A stretch of DNA of 64,000 nucleotides, taken from the NCBI GenBank assembly GCA_964423205.1, contig CAYRDX010000006.1, positions 42,100 through 106,099 of the forward strand. The letters are read 5' to 3'. Position numbers and translations under genes: made by a program. Under the pieces are notes generated by a model. It was not told where the DNA came from. It was given only the letters and a program-made list of their open reading frames with translations, and did not search any database. Of this stretch, positions 26,478 to 34,432 are shown one piece after another. The DNA is from UBA6168 sp964423205. Its GTDB lineage: Bacteria > Bacteroidota > Bacteroidia > Chitinophagales > Saprospiraceae. Within the stretch, counting starts at the first letter, position 1. Every line of letters begins with the position of its first letter.

Positions 26478-27104
26478 TTAACAACCCTCTTCCTCTTCTA
26501 CAACTGGCTTTTTCTTAGGCTGAACTGCTATTTTTTTCTTTTCGGTGATTGGAGCTACTTCCGGTTGAAATACTTCAGCCTCCATTGCCTTGCTGCCACC
26601 GATGAAATACTGTTGCGCAGCTTTGCGGAATTCAAATAATTCAATTTCCTCGGAACTGGCAAGGTCACCCGGTTCCTGTACCTTCATAATCGTTTCTGTC
26701 CATGCATTCAAGCCGCCTTTTAAGATAAAGCTGTTGCTGCATCCATTTTGCCGGTTCAATATCCATGCTTGCTCAGAACTCATGTCGTCATTGGATAAGA
26801 ACACGAGGAAGTATTTTTCGCAATCCAGCATGTCCTTGAATTCAGGTTTTAGCAAATCAGCCAATGGGATATTAACGGATTTCGGTAAAGAGAATTTGCC
26901 AAACTCTTCTGCTGTTCTTACGTCTATCAACCTTAAGGAAGGATCTCCGTCGATCAGCCAATGCGCTACCTGGTCTGGACTGGCAAATCGTTGATTGGAG
27001 CTCAGCTCCAGCATGAGTTGCGCCGGGCTCAATTTTGATCCCTCATTGTCCATATTGCAGCTTGAAATGATAATCAACGCTACAAAAATCAAACTGTACT
27101 TCAT
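26478..27104 (-). CDS. Second rhodanese-fold lipoprotein with C-terminal Cys
   Basis: A 208-residue paralogue of the following gene, 25 bases upstream of it and clearly in the same transcript. The lipobox is ISSC (Cys16). The rhodanese domain spans about 40-138 (LIDVRTAEEFGKFSLPKSVNIP, FILKGGLNAW). The catalytic loop is LSNDDMSS, again without cysteine; the two other cysteines, 95 and 122, are outside the loop. A helical segment (152-168) and a Lys/Pro/Val linker lead to VVEEEEGC, with Cys208 terminal. Loss of the loop cysteine together with gain of an identical tail in two otherwise divergent proteins points to a shared function, perhaps carrying or docking a sulfur species near the molybdoenzyme. 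The preceding spacer is full of repeats, so an own promoter cannot be excluded. Confidence 0.85.
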   Translation of the reverse strand: MKYSLIFVALIIISSCNMDNEGSKLSPAQLMLELSSNQRFASPDQVAHWLIDGDPSLRLIDVRTAEEFGKFSLPKSVNIPLADLLKPEFKDMLDCEKYFLVFLSNDDMSSEQAWILNRQNGCSNSFILKGGLNAWTETIMKVQEPGDLASSEEIELFEFRKAAQQYFIGGSKAMEAEVFQPEVAPITEKKKIAVQPKKKPVVEEEEGC

Positions 27105-27120
27105 TTTTTTATTGTTGAGT

Positions 27121-27287
27121 TGTTTAGCTGTTGGCTGTTGGCTGTTGGCTGTTTAGCTGTTGGCTTTTGGCTGTTGGCTTTTAGCTGTTTGTAAGAGTCT
27201 GCTTTCTTCACTTCTCAATTATAATTCCTCAATTCTCAATTCTCAATTCTCAATTCCTCAATTCTTCAAATCTTCAAATCTTCAACT
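27121..27287. repeat. Heptamer repeats between nrfD-like and rhodanese genes
   Basis: Two different period-7 tracts follow each other: GCTGTTG-type units (27121-27190) and AATTCTC-type units (about 27211-27262), then TCTTCAAA octamers (to about 27285). They occupy the whole space inside an apparent operon. Confidence 0.8.
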
Positions 27288-27289
27288 CC

Positions 27290-28225
27290 TTAATACAAGT
27301 ATCTCGTCATCTGCCCCGCTTCTACCATAATGTAACGGAAGAGAAAGCCTCCGATGAGTATCAGGATTGCCGGTAAGGCCAGCGGGATATTCCAACCGCG
27401 AAGTTTCATGATTTCAAGAATGGTCGGTATCAAAAGACCAAGTACCACAACAAGACCCCAAAAAGAGAAGGTGAAAGAACCACCCATAAACATGTCAGCA
27501 GCTTCCACCTGAACGGCCGGTCCGGCCATGAAGCCCATAAACATGTGCACGATGAGGAACAGGACAAGTATCGAAAGGCCAAGTGTCCATTTGGTGAAAT
27601 AGGTCTTTTCAGCTTCGTTTTGCGCCATCCACATGATGGTTGCTGCGCCGGTTGTAAGGCCGTAAGCAAGGAACATGGGCCCGAGAAGGGAGGTGTTCCA
27701 CAGCGGCCGGGCGTTGAAAGCCGACAGCAGGATGCCGGTGTAAATCCCCAGGCTTATGGCCAGGAATATCAATGCCCAGGCAATTGCCTTGCGGTATTGG
27801 ATAGCCAGTTCTTCCAGTTTTTTCAAAAAGCCGAATTTCCAGTCCCAGCCGGGCACTAGTTCACTAATGAAACTGCCAGACCAAAGGAAAGACAGCGGTG
27901 TGATGAACAACAACACCCATGAACCGAATGACATTGGTGATTCAATTTTGAATGTGGTGTACAATTGCCAGAAATACAGCTTATGACGCAGGTCGAAAAA
28001 CAGGCAAATCAATGCCACTACGATGCCCACAGGTGCGACGAAAGTCGCCCATTTCATACCTTTCGACATGGGCTTTCCGGCGATGACAAACCATGCCGTA
28101 AAAAAAAGGATGCCTGCTGCAAGTCCGCCCGCAAACAGGTCGAGTGCTATGGGCCAGTGCCACACTTGAAGGTGCGGGTCAATGTTGGGAATGTTGCGGC
28201 CGCTTACAAAGAGTTCTTCATTCAT
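27290..28225 (-). CDS. NrfD/PsrC-like quinone-interacting membrane subunit
   Basis: A 311-residue integral membrane protein of the NrfD/PsrC family, the subunit that exchanges electrons with the quinone pool in polysulfide, thiosulfate, tetrathionate and related reductases. About eight hydrophobic helices can be traced from residue ~28 to ~305. The start HWPIALDLFAGGLAAGILF and the stretch PLWNTSLLGPMFLAYGLTTGAA are typical. It follows the iron-sulfur subunit after only 25 bases, so the order A-B-C of the molybdoenzyme complex is complete. Whether electrons run from quinol to the substrate or the reverse cannot be read from sequence. Confidence 0.92.
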   Translation of the reverse strand: MNEELFVSGRNIPNIDPHLQVWHWPIALDLFAGGLAAGILFFTAWFVIAGKPMSKGMKWATFVAPVGIVVALICLFFDLRHKLYFWQLYTTFKIESPMSFGSWVLLFITPLSFLWSGSFISELVPGWDWKFGFLKKLEELAIQYRKAIAWALIFLAISLGIYTGILLSAFNARPLWNTSLLGPMFLAYGLTTGAATIMWMAQNEAEKTYFTKWTLGLSILVLFLIVHMFMGFMAGPAVQVEAADMFMGGSFTFSFWGLVVVLGLLIPTILEIMKLRGWNIPLALPAILILIGGFLFRYIMVEAGQMTRYLY

Positions 28226-28250
28226 GCCTTTTCAGTTTTATACGGTACCA

Positions 28251-28784
28251 TCAAATCAGGAAATAAACCTGTGGTATAGTTCCGGCTTCAGGTGCCAGCA
28301 CTTTGTATTTACGGGTTTTTAATTTTTGTGAAATGGTACTTCCGGGGTCGTCAATGTCGCCGAAATACATACACTTGGTCGGACAAACGGACACACAGGC
28401 AGGCATCTGGCCCTTCTCGATGCGGTGGAAACAGAAGGTGCATTTGTCCACATATCCGTCGGGGTGGAAATACCTGGCATCGTAAGGACAGGACACGATA
28501 CAAGCTCCACATCCGATGCATTTTTTATGGTCTACCATCACAATTCCACCATCAACTATGTGGCTGGAGCCGGTAGGGCAGCAGCGCACACAGGGTGCAT
28601 TGTCGCAATGATTGCAGCGCTCGGAGCGCAATTCCTGAGTCAGTTCGGGGTAAGTGCCACGGGTATTTTCGGTTACCCAATCACGGCAATAGCCTATGGG
28701 CACTTTGTTTTCCAACTGACAGGCAACGACGCAGTCGCTGCAACCGACACATTTCTTGGTGTCTATGGCCATCGCGTATCTCAT
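28251..28784 (-). CDS. Four-cluster ferredoxin subunit (PsrB/PhsB-like)
   Basis: A 177-residue iron-sulfur protein that carries electrons between the molybdoenzyme and the NrfD-like subunit. Four Cys groups can be read: 12-15-18-22 (CVGCSDCVVAC), 57-60-65-69 (CNHCDNAPCVRCC), 89-92-95-99 (CIGCGACIVSC) and 115-118-130-134 (CTFCFHRIEKG ... CVSVC), which is the standard four [4Fe-4S] layout of PsrB/PhsB/DmsB proteins. There is no signal peptide, as expected if it is exported together with the Tat-tagged catalytic subunit. The gene stands between psrA-like and nrfD-like genes in one operon. Confidence 0.93.
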   Translation of the reverse strand: MRYAMAIDTKKCVGCSDCVVACQLENKVPIGYCRDWVTENTRGTYPELTQELRSERCNHCDNAPCVRCCPTGSSHIVDGGIVMVDHKKCIGCGACIVSCPYDARYFHPDGYVDKCTFCFHRIEKGQMPACVSVCPTKCMYFGDIDDPGSTISQKLKTRKYKVLAPEAGTIPQVYFLI

Positions 28785-28837
28785 GATTCGCAGTTTATTT
28801 GCTTTAGTTACTTTTCAAATTCATTCTGCTGAGAAAG

Positions 28838-28872
28838 CAGATTTCCGAAGTCCCGAAGATTTCGGAAATCTG
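28838..28872. repeat. Palindromic repeat CAGATTTCCGAA...TTCGGAAATCTG
   Basis: A 35-base inverted repeat with 12-base perfect arms lies in the spacer between the catalytic and iron-sulfur subunit genes. It is not followed by T residues. Related palindromes occur at 44072-44103 and 49508-49540, so it is a dispersed family; here it may also act as an intercistronic mRNA hairpin. Confidence 0.75.
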
Positions 28873-28879
28873 TCAGCTC

Positions 28880-31105
28880 TTACGATTCCACCGCTTCCGG
28901 TTTCTCCGTCAGAAAGGTTACGAAGTTGGAACGCATTCCAGTACCTCCCATAATCGGGTCAACTGGCACGTTGGTTATCAACTCGGAATCGTTAATTCCA
29001 CGGCCATAAGCAAGGGAAAGTTCCTTTCGGTCGTGCCCGAAGCCGTGTACCATATATACAGAGTCGTGACGAATGCGTTCCGTGACGCGCACATGAATGG
29101 GGAAGCTCGAAACAACCCCGTCCTGGTTTTTCAACCAGATTTCCTGGCCGCTGCGCAAGTTCCAGATATTGGCAATTTTTGGATTTACCCATAAGCTGTT
29201 GGTGTCCATCAGGTCAGCTAGATTAGGGTTGTTGGCTGTGCGGCTGAAAGTGTGCATCGGAGCACGGCCATAATTCATTCTGTAGTAGTTTTCCGGTGGT
29301 TCCGGATGAGCTGTATAGTTGGGCAATGGGTCAAAACCATACTGCTCAAACTCTGTGGAATACAATTCAATTTTGCCCGTAGTAGTAGCGAAGTGAAAAT
29401 CTTCATCGTCACCGAGATACAGCGCTCTGCCGGTACGTTCGAATTTCTTCACACCTATTTTCTTCATCTCTTCCATTGAACTGCCGATTTGCTTCAATTG
29501 CCAGTCAAGTACTTCCGAATAATCTTCGTAGGGGAAGAACTCACTCAGTCCAAGCCTCTCGCCAAGTTCCTTTGCCATCCACCATGCGGGTTTTGATTCA
29601 CCGAGCGGCTCAACAGCAGGCATCCGGAGAGCAATGTAAGGTTCTCTTGCAGGAGCATCACGAAGTTCATCGTAGCGTTCCAGATAGGTGCATTCCGGCA
29701 ATACAACATCGGCATATCCTGTAATGTCCATCGGCATGGTATCCACTACGACGATGAAATCCAACGACTGTACGGCCTTTTCAAAACGATCCTTTTGTGG
29801 CAGCGTAAGCGGCAGGTTCGTGCCGGTTACAATCCACATTTTCAGCTTGCTGTCCTTGCCTTCTTCCGGGATGGAGGCATCAATGAATGAGTTGGTTACG
29901 GCCATGCCGGCAAGTGGGTACTTGCCATCCTGCAAGTCCTTCCATCCCCAATTGGATTTCGGATAGGGTGGGGTTGGGAAGTCTGGTATGGAAGGCTTTG
30001 TGTCGAAAAAGAATCCACCTCTGCGACCGACGGAACCAAGCAGTGCATTCAAAATCGCAACTGCACGACTGCGTTGTGTATCATCGCCGTACCAGGTTAC
30101 GTGCCTGCCCGGGTGAACAATGGTTGCCGGCGCTGCGTCGGCCATCAACCTTGCCGTTTTGCGTATGACATCTGGCTTTATAGTCGTGATGCCATAGGCC
30201 CATTCTGGGGTGAAGCGGCGGACATGGTGCTTCAGCCGGTCGAAACCGTAGGTGTATTTCTCGACGTACTTTTTGTCGTAAAGTTCTTCGTTGATGACGA
30301 CGTGAATCCAGGCCAGCAGTAGTGCGAGGTCGGTTGCCGGCTTGATGGGCAGCCAATACTTCGATTTGGATGCTACAGTCGAATATCTCGGGTCAACAGT
30401 GATGATATCAGCCTGACGGTCAATGGCATCAGCCATTTCCTGTACCTGGCTGTTGTGCATATTTTCGCCGAGATGGGAACCTATAAGCACCAGACAACGG
30501 GTATCCCTCATGTCAATAGGTTCAGGTGAACCGGGTGCAAATCCATAGGTTGCCTTCCATGCAGCATCGCGGGGTCCGCGGCATTGCGCATAAGAGGGAG
30601 AGACGATGTTGGAAGAACCGTAAGACTTAAGCAGGTGCCCAAAAAATTTACCCGAAGAACCGTGGTTGAAAACGGCCACTGCTTCCGGTCCATTCTTGGC
30701 TGCTACCTCTTTCATTTTGACGGCAATGAGGTCGAGTGCTTCCTCCCAACTCGCCTGTCTGTAAGTTTGTTTGCCACCTTCCGTAACGCGTATGAGCGGA
30801 TGAAGAAGCCTGTCTTTATCGTGGTACATACCCACACCTCCGGTGCCACGAGGGCAAAGTCGTCCATTGCAAAGCGGATCTATTTTATTGCCGATTACTT
30901 TGGCAATATTTCCCTTTTCATCTTTTTGTACCCACCCGGCACATTTCCAAAAACATACTTCACAATAGGTGGGCAGGTCAGGAAATTGGCTGCCAAGAAG
31001 GTCATCCGGGCTGGAGGCTCTCAACAAATGCAATGCACCTGCACCAAATGTCATTCCTCCCAATCCGAGGGCAGATATTTTGATAAATTCCCGTCTCGTT
31101 GTCAT
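28880..31105 (-). CDS. Tat-exported molybdopterin oxidoreductase (PsrA/PhsA-like)
   Basis: A 741-residue catalytic subunit of the DMSO-reductase superfamily. I place the start at the ATG at 31105, which opens directly into a twin-arginine signal (TTRREFIKISALGLGG). The N-terminal [4Fe-4S] site is C48-x2-C51-x3-C55-x28-C84. The probable molybdenum ligand is Cys175 in YAQCRGPRDAAW, close to the position of Cys173 in Thermus PsrA; a Cys ligand fits polysulfide, thiosulfate, tetrathionate or arsenate reductases and not NarG (Asp) or DMSO reductase (Ser). A molybdopterin-binding C-terminal domain follows (from about 600). With the next two genes it makes a periplasmic respiratory complex. The true substrate is open. 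Confidence 0.9.
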   Translation of the reverse strand: MTTRREFIKISALGLGGMTFGAGALHLLRASSPDDLLGSQFPDLPTYCEVCFWKCAGWVQKDEKGNIAKVIGNKIDPLCNGRLCPRGTGGVGMYHDKDRLLHPLIRVTEGGKQTYRQASWEEALDLIAVKMKEVAAKNGPEAVAVFNHGSSGKFFGHLLKSYGSSNIVSPSYAQCRGPRDAAWKATYGFAPGSPEPIDMRDTRCLVLIGSHLGENMHNSQVQEMADAIDRQADIITVDPRYSTVASKSKYWLPIKPATDLALLLAWIHVVINEELYDKKYVEKYTYGFDRLKHHVRRFTPEWAYGITTIKPDVIRKTARLMADAAPATIVHPGRHVTWYGDDTQRSRAVAILNALLGSVGRRGGFFFDTKPSIPDFPTPPYPKSNWGWKDLQDGKYPLAGMAVTNSFIDASIPEEGKDSKLKMWIVTGTNLPLTLPQKDRFEKAVQSLDFIVVVDTMPMDITGYADVVLPECTYLERYDELRDAPAREPYIALRMPAVEPLGESKPAWWMAKELGERLGLSEFFPYEDYSEVLDWQLKQIGSSMEEMKKIGVKKFERTGRALYLGDDEDFHFATTTGKIELYSTEFEQYGFDPLPNYTAHPEPPENYYRMNYGRAPMHTFSRTANNPNLADLMDTNSLWVNPKIANIWNLRSGQEIWLKNQDGVVSSFPIHVRVTERIRHDSVYMVHGFGHDRKELSLAYGRGINDSELITNVPVDPIMGGTGMRSNFVTFLTEKPEAVES

Positions 31106-31226
31106 AATATAATTTTGTTTTAGCTGGAGCACGAAACGGGGGCAAGAACTTAGTTAATTCGCTGATTTATAATGAACTTGGTCAATTGAGAACATGAGAA
31201 TAATCAGACTTTTTAAATCTCAAAAG

Positions 31227-31242
31227 TGTGATTTCTGTCACG
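31227..31242. promoter_or_regulatory. Crp/Fnr-type operator between divergent redox genes
   Basis: TGTGATTTCTGTCACG matches the Crp/Fnr pattern TGTGA-N6-TCACA at nine of ten positions. Its centre is about 130 bases from each of the two divergent start codons (31105 and 31366), so one regulator could serve both the molybdoenzyme operon and the cytochrome gene. The rest of the spacer shows no clear -33/-7 pair. Confidence 0.55.
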
Positions 31243-31365
31243 ATAAGTTTTTTGTTTTTTACAGAATAAATAAGGCTGAAATATTCGCAACAGGAAGGAC
31301 AATTGTGACGACATTTTACCATATTTCGGTCTTATTTCTGTCATCAGAAGTTTAACAATGAAAAT

Positions 31366-33216
31366 ATGAGGACGACTATTGTAAGTGTGGCAGTGGCATC
31401 AATCTTATTTGCAATTCCTAACAGTTGTATTCCGGAAAGGGATGGCTCAGCACGGGTTGAGACAAGAAAGTTGCCGGGTAAAGATGAAACCTGCATGGAA
31501 TGTCATTCCAATTACACCGGATTTGTGCCTGCACATGACCCCAACTCCATTGGTTGTTCTTCCTGTCATTTGGGGAACCCTTTCGAAAAAGATGAGAAAA
31601 AGTCGCACGAAGGAATGGTGCTGGTGCCAGGCAACTTATCCAATGCCCGCAGGACCTGTGGCATATCCGGATGCCATCCAGACATACCTCACCGTGTTGA
31701 GAATTCTCTAATGACTTCAATGGCGGGGGTAATTACTGTGAACAGGTTTGCGTTCGGAGAATCCAATACGCTTTCTTTCTGGACTCATGTGAAAGACCTC
31801 AAAGACAATAAGGCTGCGGATGTACACCTTCGCAATCTCTGTGCTTCCTGCCATTTGGGTGCTGAAAAGGAGAGGGCAGCCAGAATAAGTGAGAAATCAA
31901 GGGGAGGGGGCTGTATTGCCTGCCACTTGAACTACAGCCATGTTCCAATGGGGCATGACCTCAGAGATACGACCAACAAAATCAGGATTCACCCTGCAAT
32001 TGATTTAAAAGTAACCAATGAACATTGCTTCGGATGCCATAGCAGGTCAGGTCGCATTTCAACCAATTATGAAGGATGGCATGAGACGTTGCATGACCCT
32101 GATGTATATCAAAATAAAACCGGTTTCAGAATCCTGCAGGATAGAAGGGTGATGCAATACATTAGTCCTGATGTGCATCACATTGCGGGACTGTCTTGTA
32201 TTGACTGCCATAGTTCCAACGAAATTATGGGTGATGGAACCCGGTACCTGCACTCAAATGAAGCGGTAAAGGTGCAATGCCAGGACTGCCATTTCACCGG
32301 AAAGCCTGAAACTGTAAAATTGAAAGGGCTTGATGAAGAATCTGCCAAAATCCTTCGGCAGAGGAATTTGAATTTGTCCAATCCCGATTTCATAAAGAGT
32401 AAAAGCTCCGGGATTTTGTCCTACAATCTGATTTTGGATAAAGAGCAAAAGCCAAAAATGGTAGGTAAAAATACCGGGAAGCTTCATGAATTAAAGGCTC
32501 CTGCTCCGGTCTGTACTAAAGGCAAAGCACATGACGCGCTAACATGCTCTGCATGCCATACAGCCTGGGCACCCCAATGTATCGGTTGCCATAATTCTTA
32601 CGATTCGAAGAAAAAGGGGTACGATTTGCTTGCAAAGAAGTCAACTAAGGGTAAATGGGAGGAATATCTGGGAGGTTTTTTCGCAGAGGCCCCGACTCTT
32701 GGTGTTGTGGAAAAGAATGGAATCCGCCACATCAAACCTTTCATTCCGGGTATGATAATGACCATTGACAAATCCGGGTTCCCGGGTGAGAAGAATACAC
32801 CAGAAATTTTCAGGCGACTTTTTGCTCCTGTTTCTCCGCATACAACTACCACCAAAGGACGCAGTTGTACCTCCTGTCATAATGATCCTAATGCATTGGG
32901 TTTTGGACGCGGAAAATTGATTTATTCAGGAAGTGGCAAAACCGGTCAGTGGAAATTTTACCCGGAATATGAGTCGTTGCCGCAAGATGGCCTACCGCAG
33001 GATTCCTGGACTGGCTTTCTGCAATTTCCAAAAGGAGTGTCCACCACAAGGCCTAATGCCCGACCTTTTTTCGTGGAAGAGCAAAAGAAAATATTGGCAG
33101 CCGGTGCCTGCCTTACTTGTCATGATGGCAACTCCCTCGTGATGCAAAATGCTTTAATAGACTTTGAAAAAGTGCTAAAAACGGTGAGTGATAAATGCGT
33201 CGTTCCGCGCTGGTGA
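31366..33216 (+). CDS. Exported multiheme cytochrome c (11 CXXCH)
   Basis: A 616-residue exported cytochrome. The N-terminal hydrophobic stretch ends near Cys21 (PNSC), which could be a poor lipobox or a simple signal-peptide end. Eleven CXXCH heme-binding motifs are visible, from CMECH (43-47) to CLTCH near residue 590, plus one longer CGISGCH (98-104) that might bind a twelfth heme as a CX4CH site. The hemes are unevenly spread: seven fall before residue ~310, then a heme-free stretch of ~85 residues, then CSACH, CIGCH, CTSCH and CLTCH. It is divergent from the molybdoenzyme operon and probably wires it to, or works beside it on, the outer part of the cell. I do not recognise a named subfamily. 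Confidence 0.9.
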   Translation: MRTTIVSVAVASILFAIPNSCIPERDGSARVETRKLPGKDETCMECHSNYTGFVPAHDPNSIGCSSCHLGNPFEKDEKKSHEGMVLVPGNLSNARRTCGISGCHPDIPHRVENSLMTSMAGVITVNRFAFGESNTLSFWTHVKDLKDNKAADVHLRNLCASCHLGAEKERAARISEKSRGGGCIACHLNYSHVPMGHDLRDTTNKIRIHPAIDLKVTNEHCFGCHSRSGRISTNYEGWHETLHDPDVYQNKTGFRILQDRRVMQYISPDVHHIAGLSCIDCHSSNEIMGDGTRYLHSNEAVKVQCQDCHFTGKPETVKLKGLDEESAKILRQRNLNLSNPDFIKSKSSGILSYNLILDKEQKPKMVGKNTGKLHELKAPAPVCTKGKAHDALTCSACHTAWAPQCIGCHNSYDSKKKGYDLLAKKSTKGKWEEYLGGFFAEAPTLGVVEKNGIRHIKPFIPGMIMTIDKSGFPGEKNTPEIFRRLFAPVSPHTTTTKGRSCTSCHNDPNALGFGRGKLIYSGSGKTGQWKFYPEYESLPQDGLPQDSWTGFLQFPKGVSTTRPNARPFFVEEQKKILAAGACLTCHDGNSLVMQNALIDFEKVLKTVSDKCVVPRW

Positions 33217-33512
33217 ATTAGGTCATTCCGGCCGGGGGTGGTTTGCTTTTGGCCAAGTCTGTATGCCACAAAGGCACCAATTCTCTAATCGAGCCTATTT
33301 GAGCTTAGTAATTCTTTCCCGCAGATTTCGCGGATTTTCCCGCAGATTTTCGCGGATGATTCGTTCTGCGGAATCTGCGTGTCTATCTGCGTAAATCAGC
33401 GGGAAAAACTCCATGTCAGCTAAGTTATGTGCGCTAAATATCCTGCTCTTCATTTCCAAATAAGAATCCAATCTTTCCCCCCAGAATAGTACTTCTTATT
33501 TCGCACACCGTT
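33217..33512. repeat. Spacer with a CGCAGATT-type repeat block
   Basis: The block 33315-33406 is built from variants of CGCAGATTT and GCGGATTTT and closes with inverted ends TTTCCCGCAGATT (33315-33327) and AATCAGCGGGAAA (33394-33406), one mismatch. The remainder shows no gene and no clear terminator for the cytochrome. Confidence 0.65.
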
Positions 33513-33782
33513 CTTAGTAATGAGTTAAAAATAAAATAGCCAATTTGTTTTCTTAACCAATTGAAAATCAGTTGGCTTTTGGCTGCTTGCCCCTTCGGGG
33601 TTGGCTGTTGCCGGTTGGCTGTTGGCGGTTGGCGGTTGGCAGTTGGCAGTTGGCAGTTGGTTGCTGGGGCTTGGTTATTTTCCAATTTCCCCCGAGTACT
33701 CGGGGTCCAATTTCCAATTTCCAATTTCCAATTTCCTTTTGCCTTTTGCCTTTTTACTTTTTACTTTTTCCTTGTTCCTTAG
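33513..33782 (+). repeat. Dispersed repeat element, copy C
   Basis: The longest copy (body 33518-33777, 260 bases). CTTAG stands on both sides (33513-33517 and 33778-33782). The extra length against copy A comes from more TTGGC(G/A/T)G heptamers (33600-33665) and CAATTTC heptamers (33710-33735). It contains the palindrome at 33690-33705 and sits between convergent genes. Confidence 0.8.
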
Positions 33783-33814
33783 TGTTTTTGTGGCAAATAA
33801 GCATTTGGTTAAAT

Positions 33815-33844
33815 AAAAGTTCCGCAGGTGGATACCCGCGGAAC
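33815..33844 (-). terminator. Probable terminator of the porin/rhodanese operon
   Basis: GTTCCGC (33819-33825) and GCGGAAC (33838-33844) pair, continued by GGT/ACC after one mismatch. Read leftward the stem is followed by TTTTATTT. It is the first strong hairpin after the leftward gene ending at 33965. Confidence 0.7.
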
Positions 33845-33964
33845 ATTTTGCCATGACCTAATCAACTTAAAAACGGTCATTCCAATCAGCTAATTGGGTT
33901 AAAGCGAAAAATTTGGACGAATGCTAAAGGTTTCAAACCAAACAATATTTGGTCAGGCAAAATT

Positions 33965-34366
33965 TCAATGATGTTCTTCACTGGAACAAATTCCTACGAT
34001 ATCGTGGAAAATGTCGTGAAGGCCAGTAAGCTTTTCAATAATAAATTGGTTTGTGCAGCCTGACTTTATTTTCGAATCGAGTTGTTTGGCTGCCTTTGTC
34101 AAATTCCTGAGCTTTTTCTGAAGTTCAGAATTATTGGCAAGTTCCACTGGAATGGAAGACTCCTGCCATGCCAAAGCCATTTCGTACATTTCAGCACTAC
34201 GCTTGCGAATGGGCTTGAAATCACCAGTTTGCATTGGGTGAAATGTTTGGGACATGACTTTGTGGAAATTGTCTTTTTCCGGCCAGGGAGTTGTTGACTG
34301 GGCGTTAAGATTGTTGCAGATTAATAAAAATGCAAATGCGGTTAAGGCTAAAATAATTTTCTTCAT
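33965..34366 (-). CDS. Small exported helical protein
   Basis: A 133-residue protein with a signal peptide ending at LNAQ. The mature part is almost entirely helical, with an early His (FHKVMSQTFHPM), two Lys/Arg-rich helices (KPIRKRSAEMYEMALAW, LRNLTKAAKQLDSKI) and a C-terminal helix LTGLHDIFHDIVGICSSEEHH that ends in Cys and two His. The pattern recalls four-helix periplasmic metal or cytochrome c'-like bundles, but there is no CXXCH motif, so heme attachment is not supported. I do not recognise the family. It is the last gene of the rhodanese-porin operon, 66 bases after the sulfurtransferase gene. Confidence 0.65.
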   Translation of the reverse strand: MKKIILALTAFAFLLICNNLNAQSTTPWPEKDNFHKVMSQTFHPMQTGDFKPIRKRSAEMYEMALAWQESSIPVELANNSELQKKLRNLTKAAKQLDSKIKSGCTNQFIIEKLTGLHDIFHDIVGICSSEEHH

Positions 34367-34432
34367 GTTTAAAGAATTTATTGAAGTGGCATCGTGCCAA
34401 AATCACCCGATTCCGGCACGAAGATTAAGTCC

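Noticed and set aside
27121..27287. Possible CRISPR array
   Set aside because: The periodic tracts have 7-9-base units with no unique spacers and no cas genes nearby.
28880..31105. Nitrate reductase, formate dehydrogenase or DMSO reductase as identity of the molybdoenzyme
   Set aside because: The likely metal ligand is Cys and not Asp, Sec/Cys of the formate type context or Ser, and the neighbours are an NrfD protein and rhodaneses.
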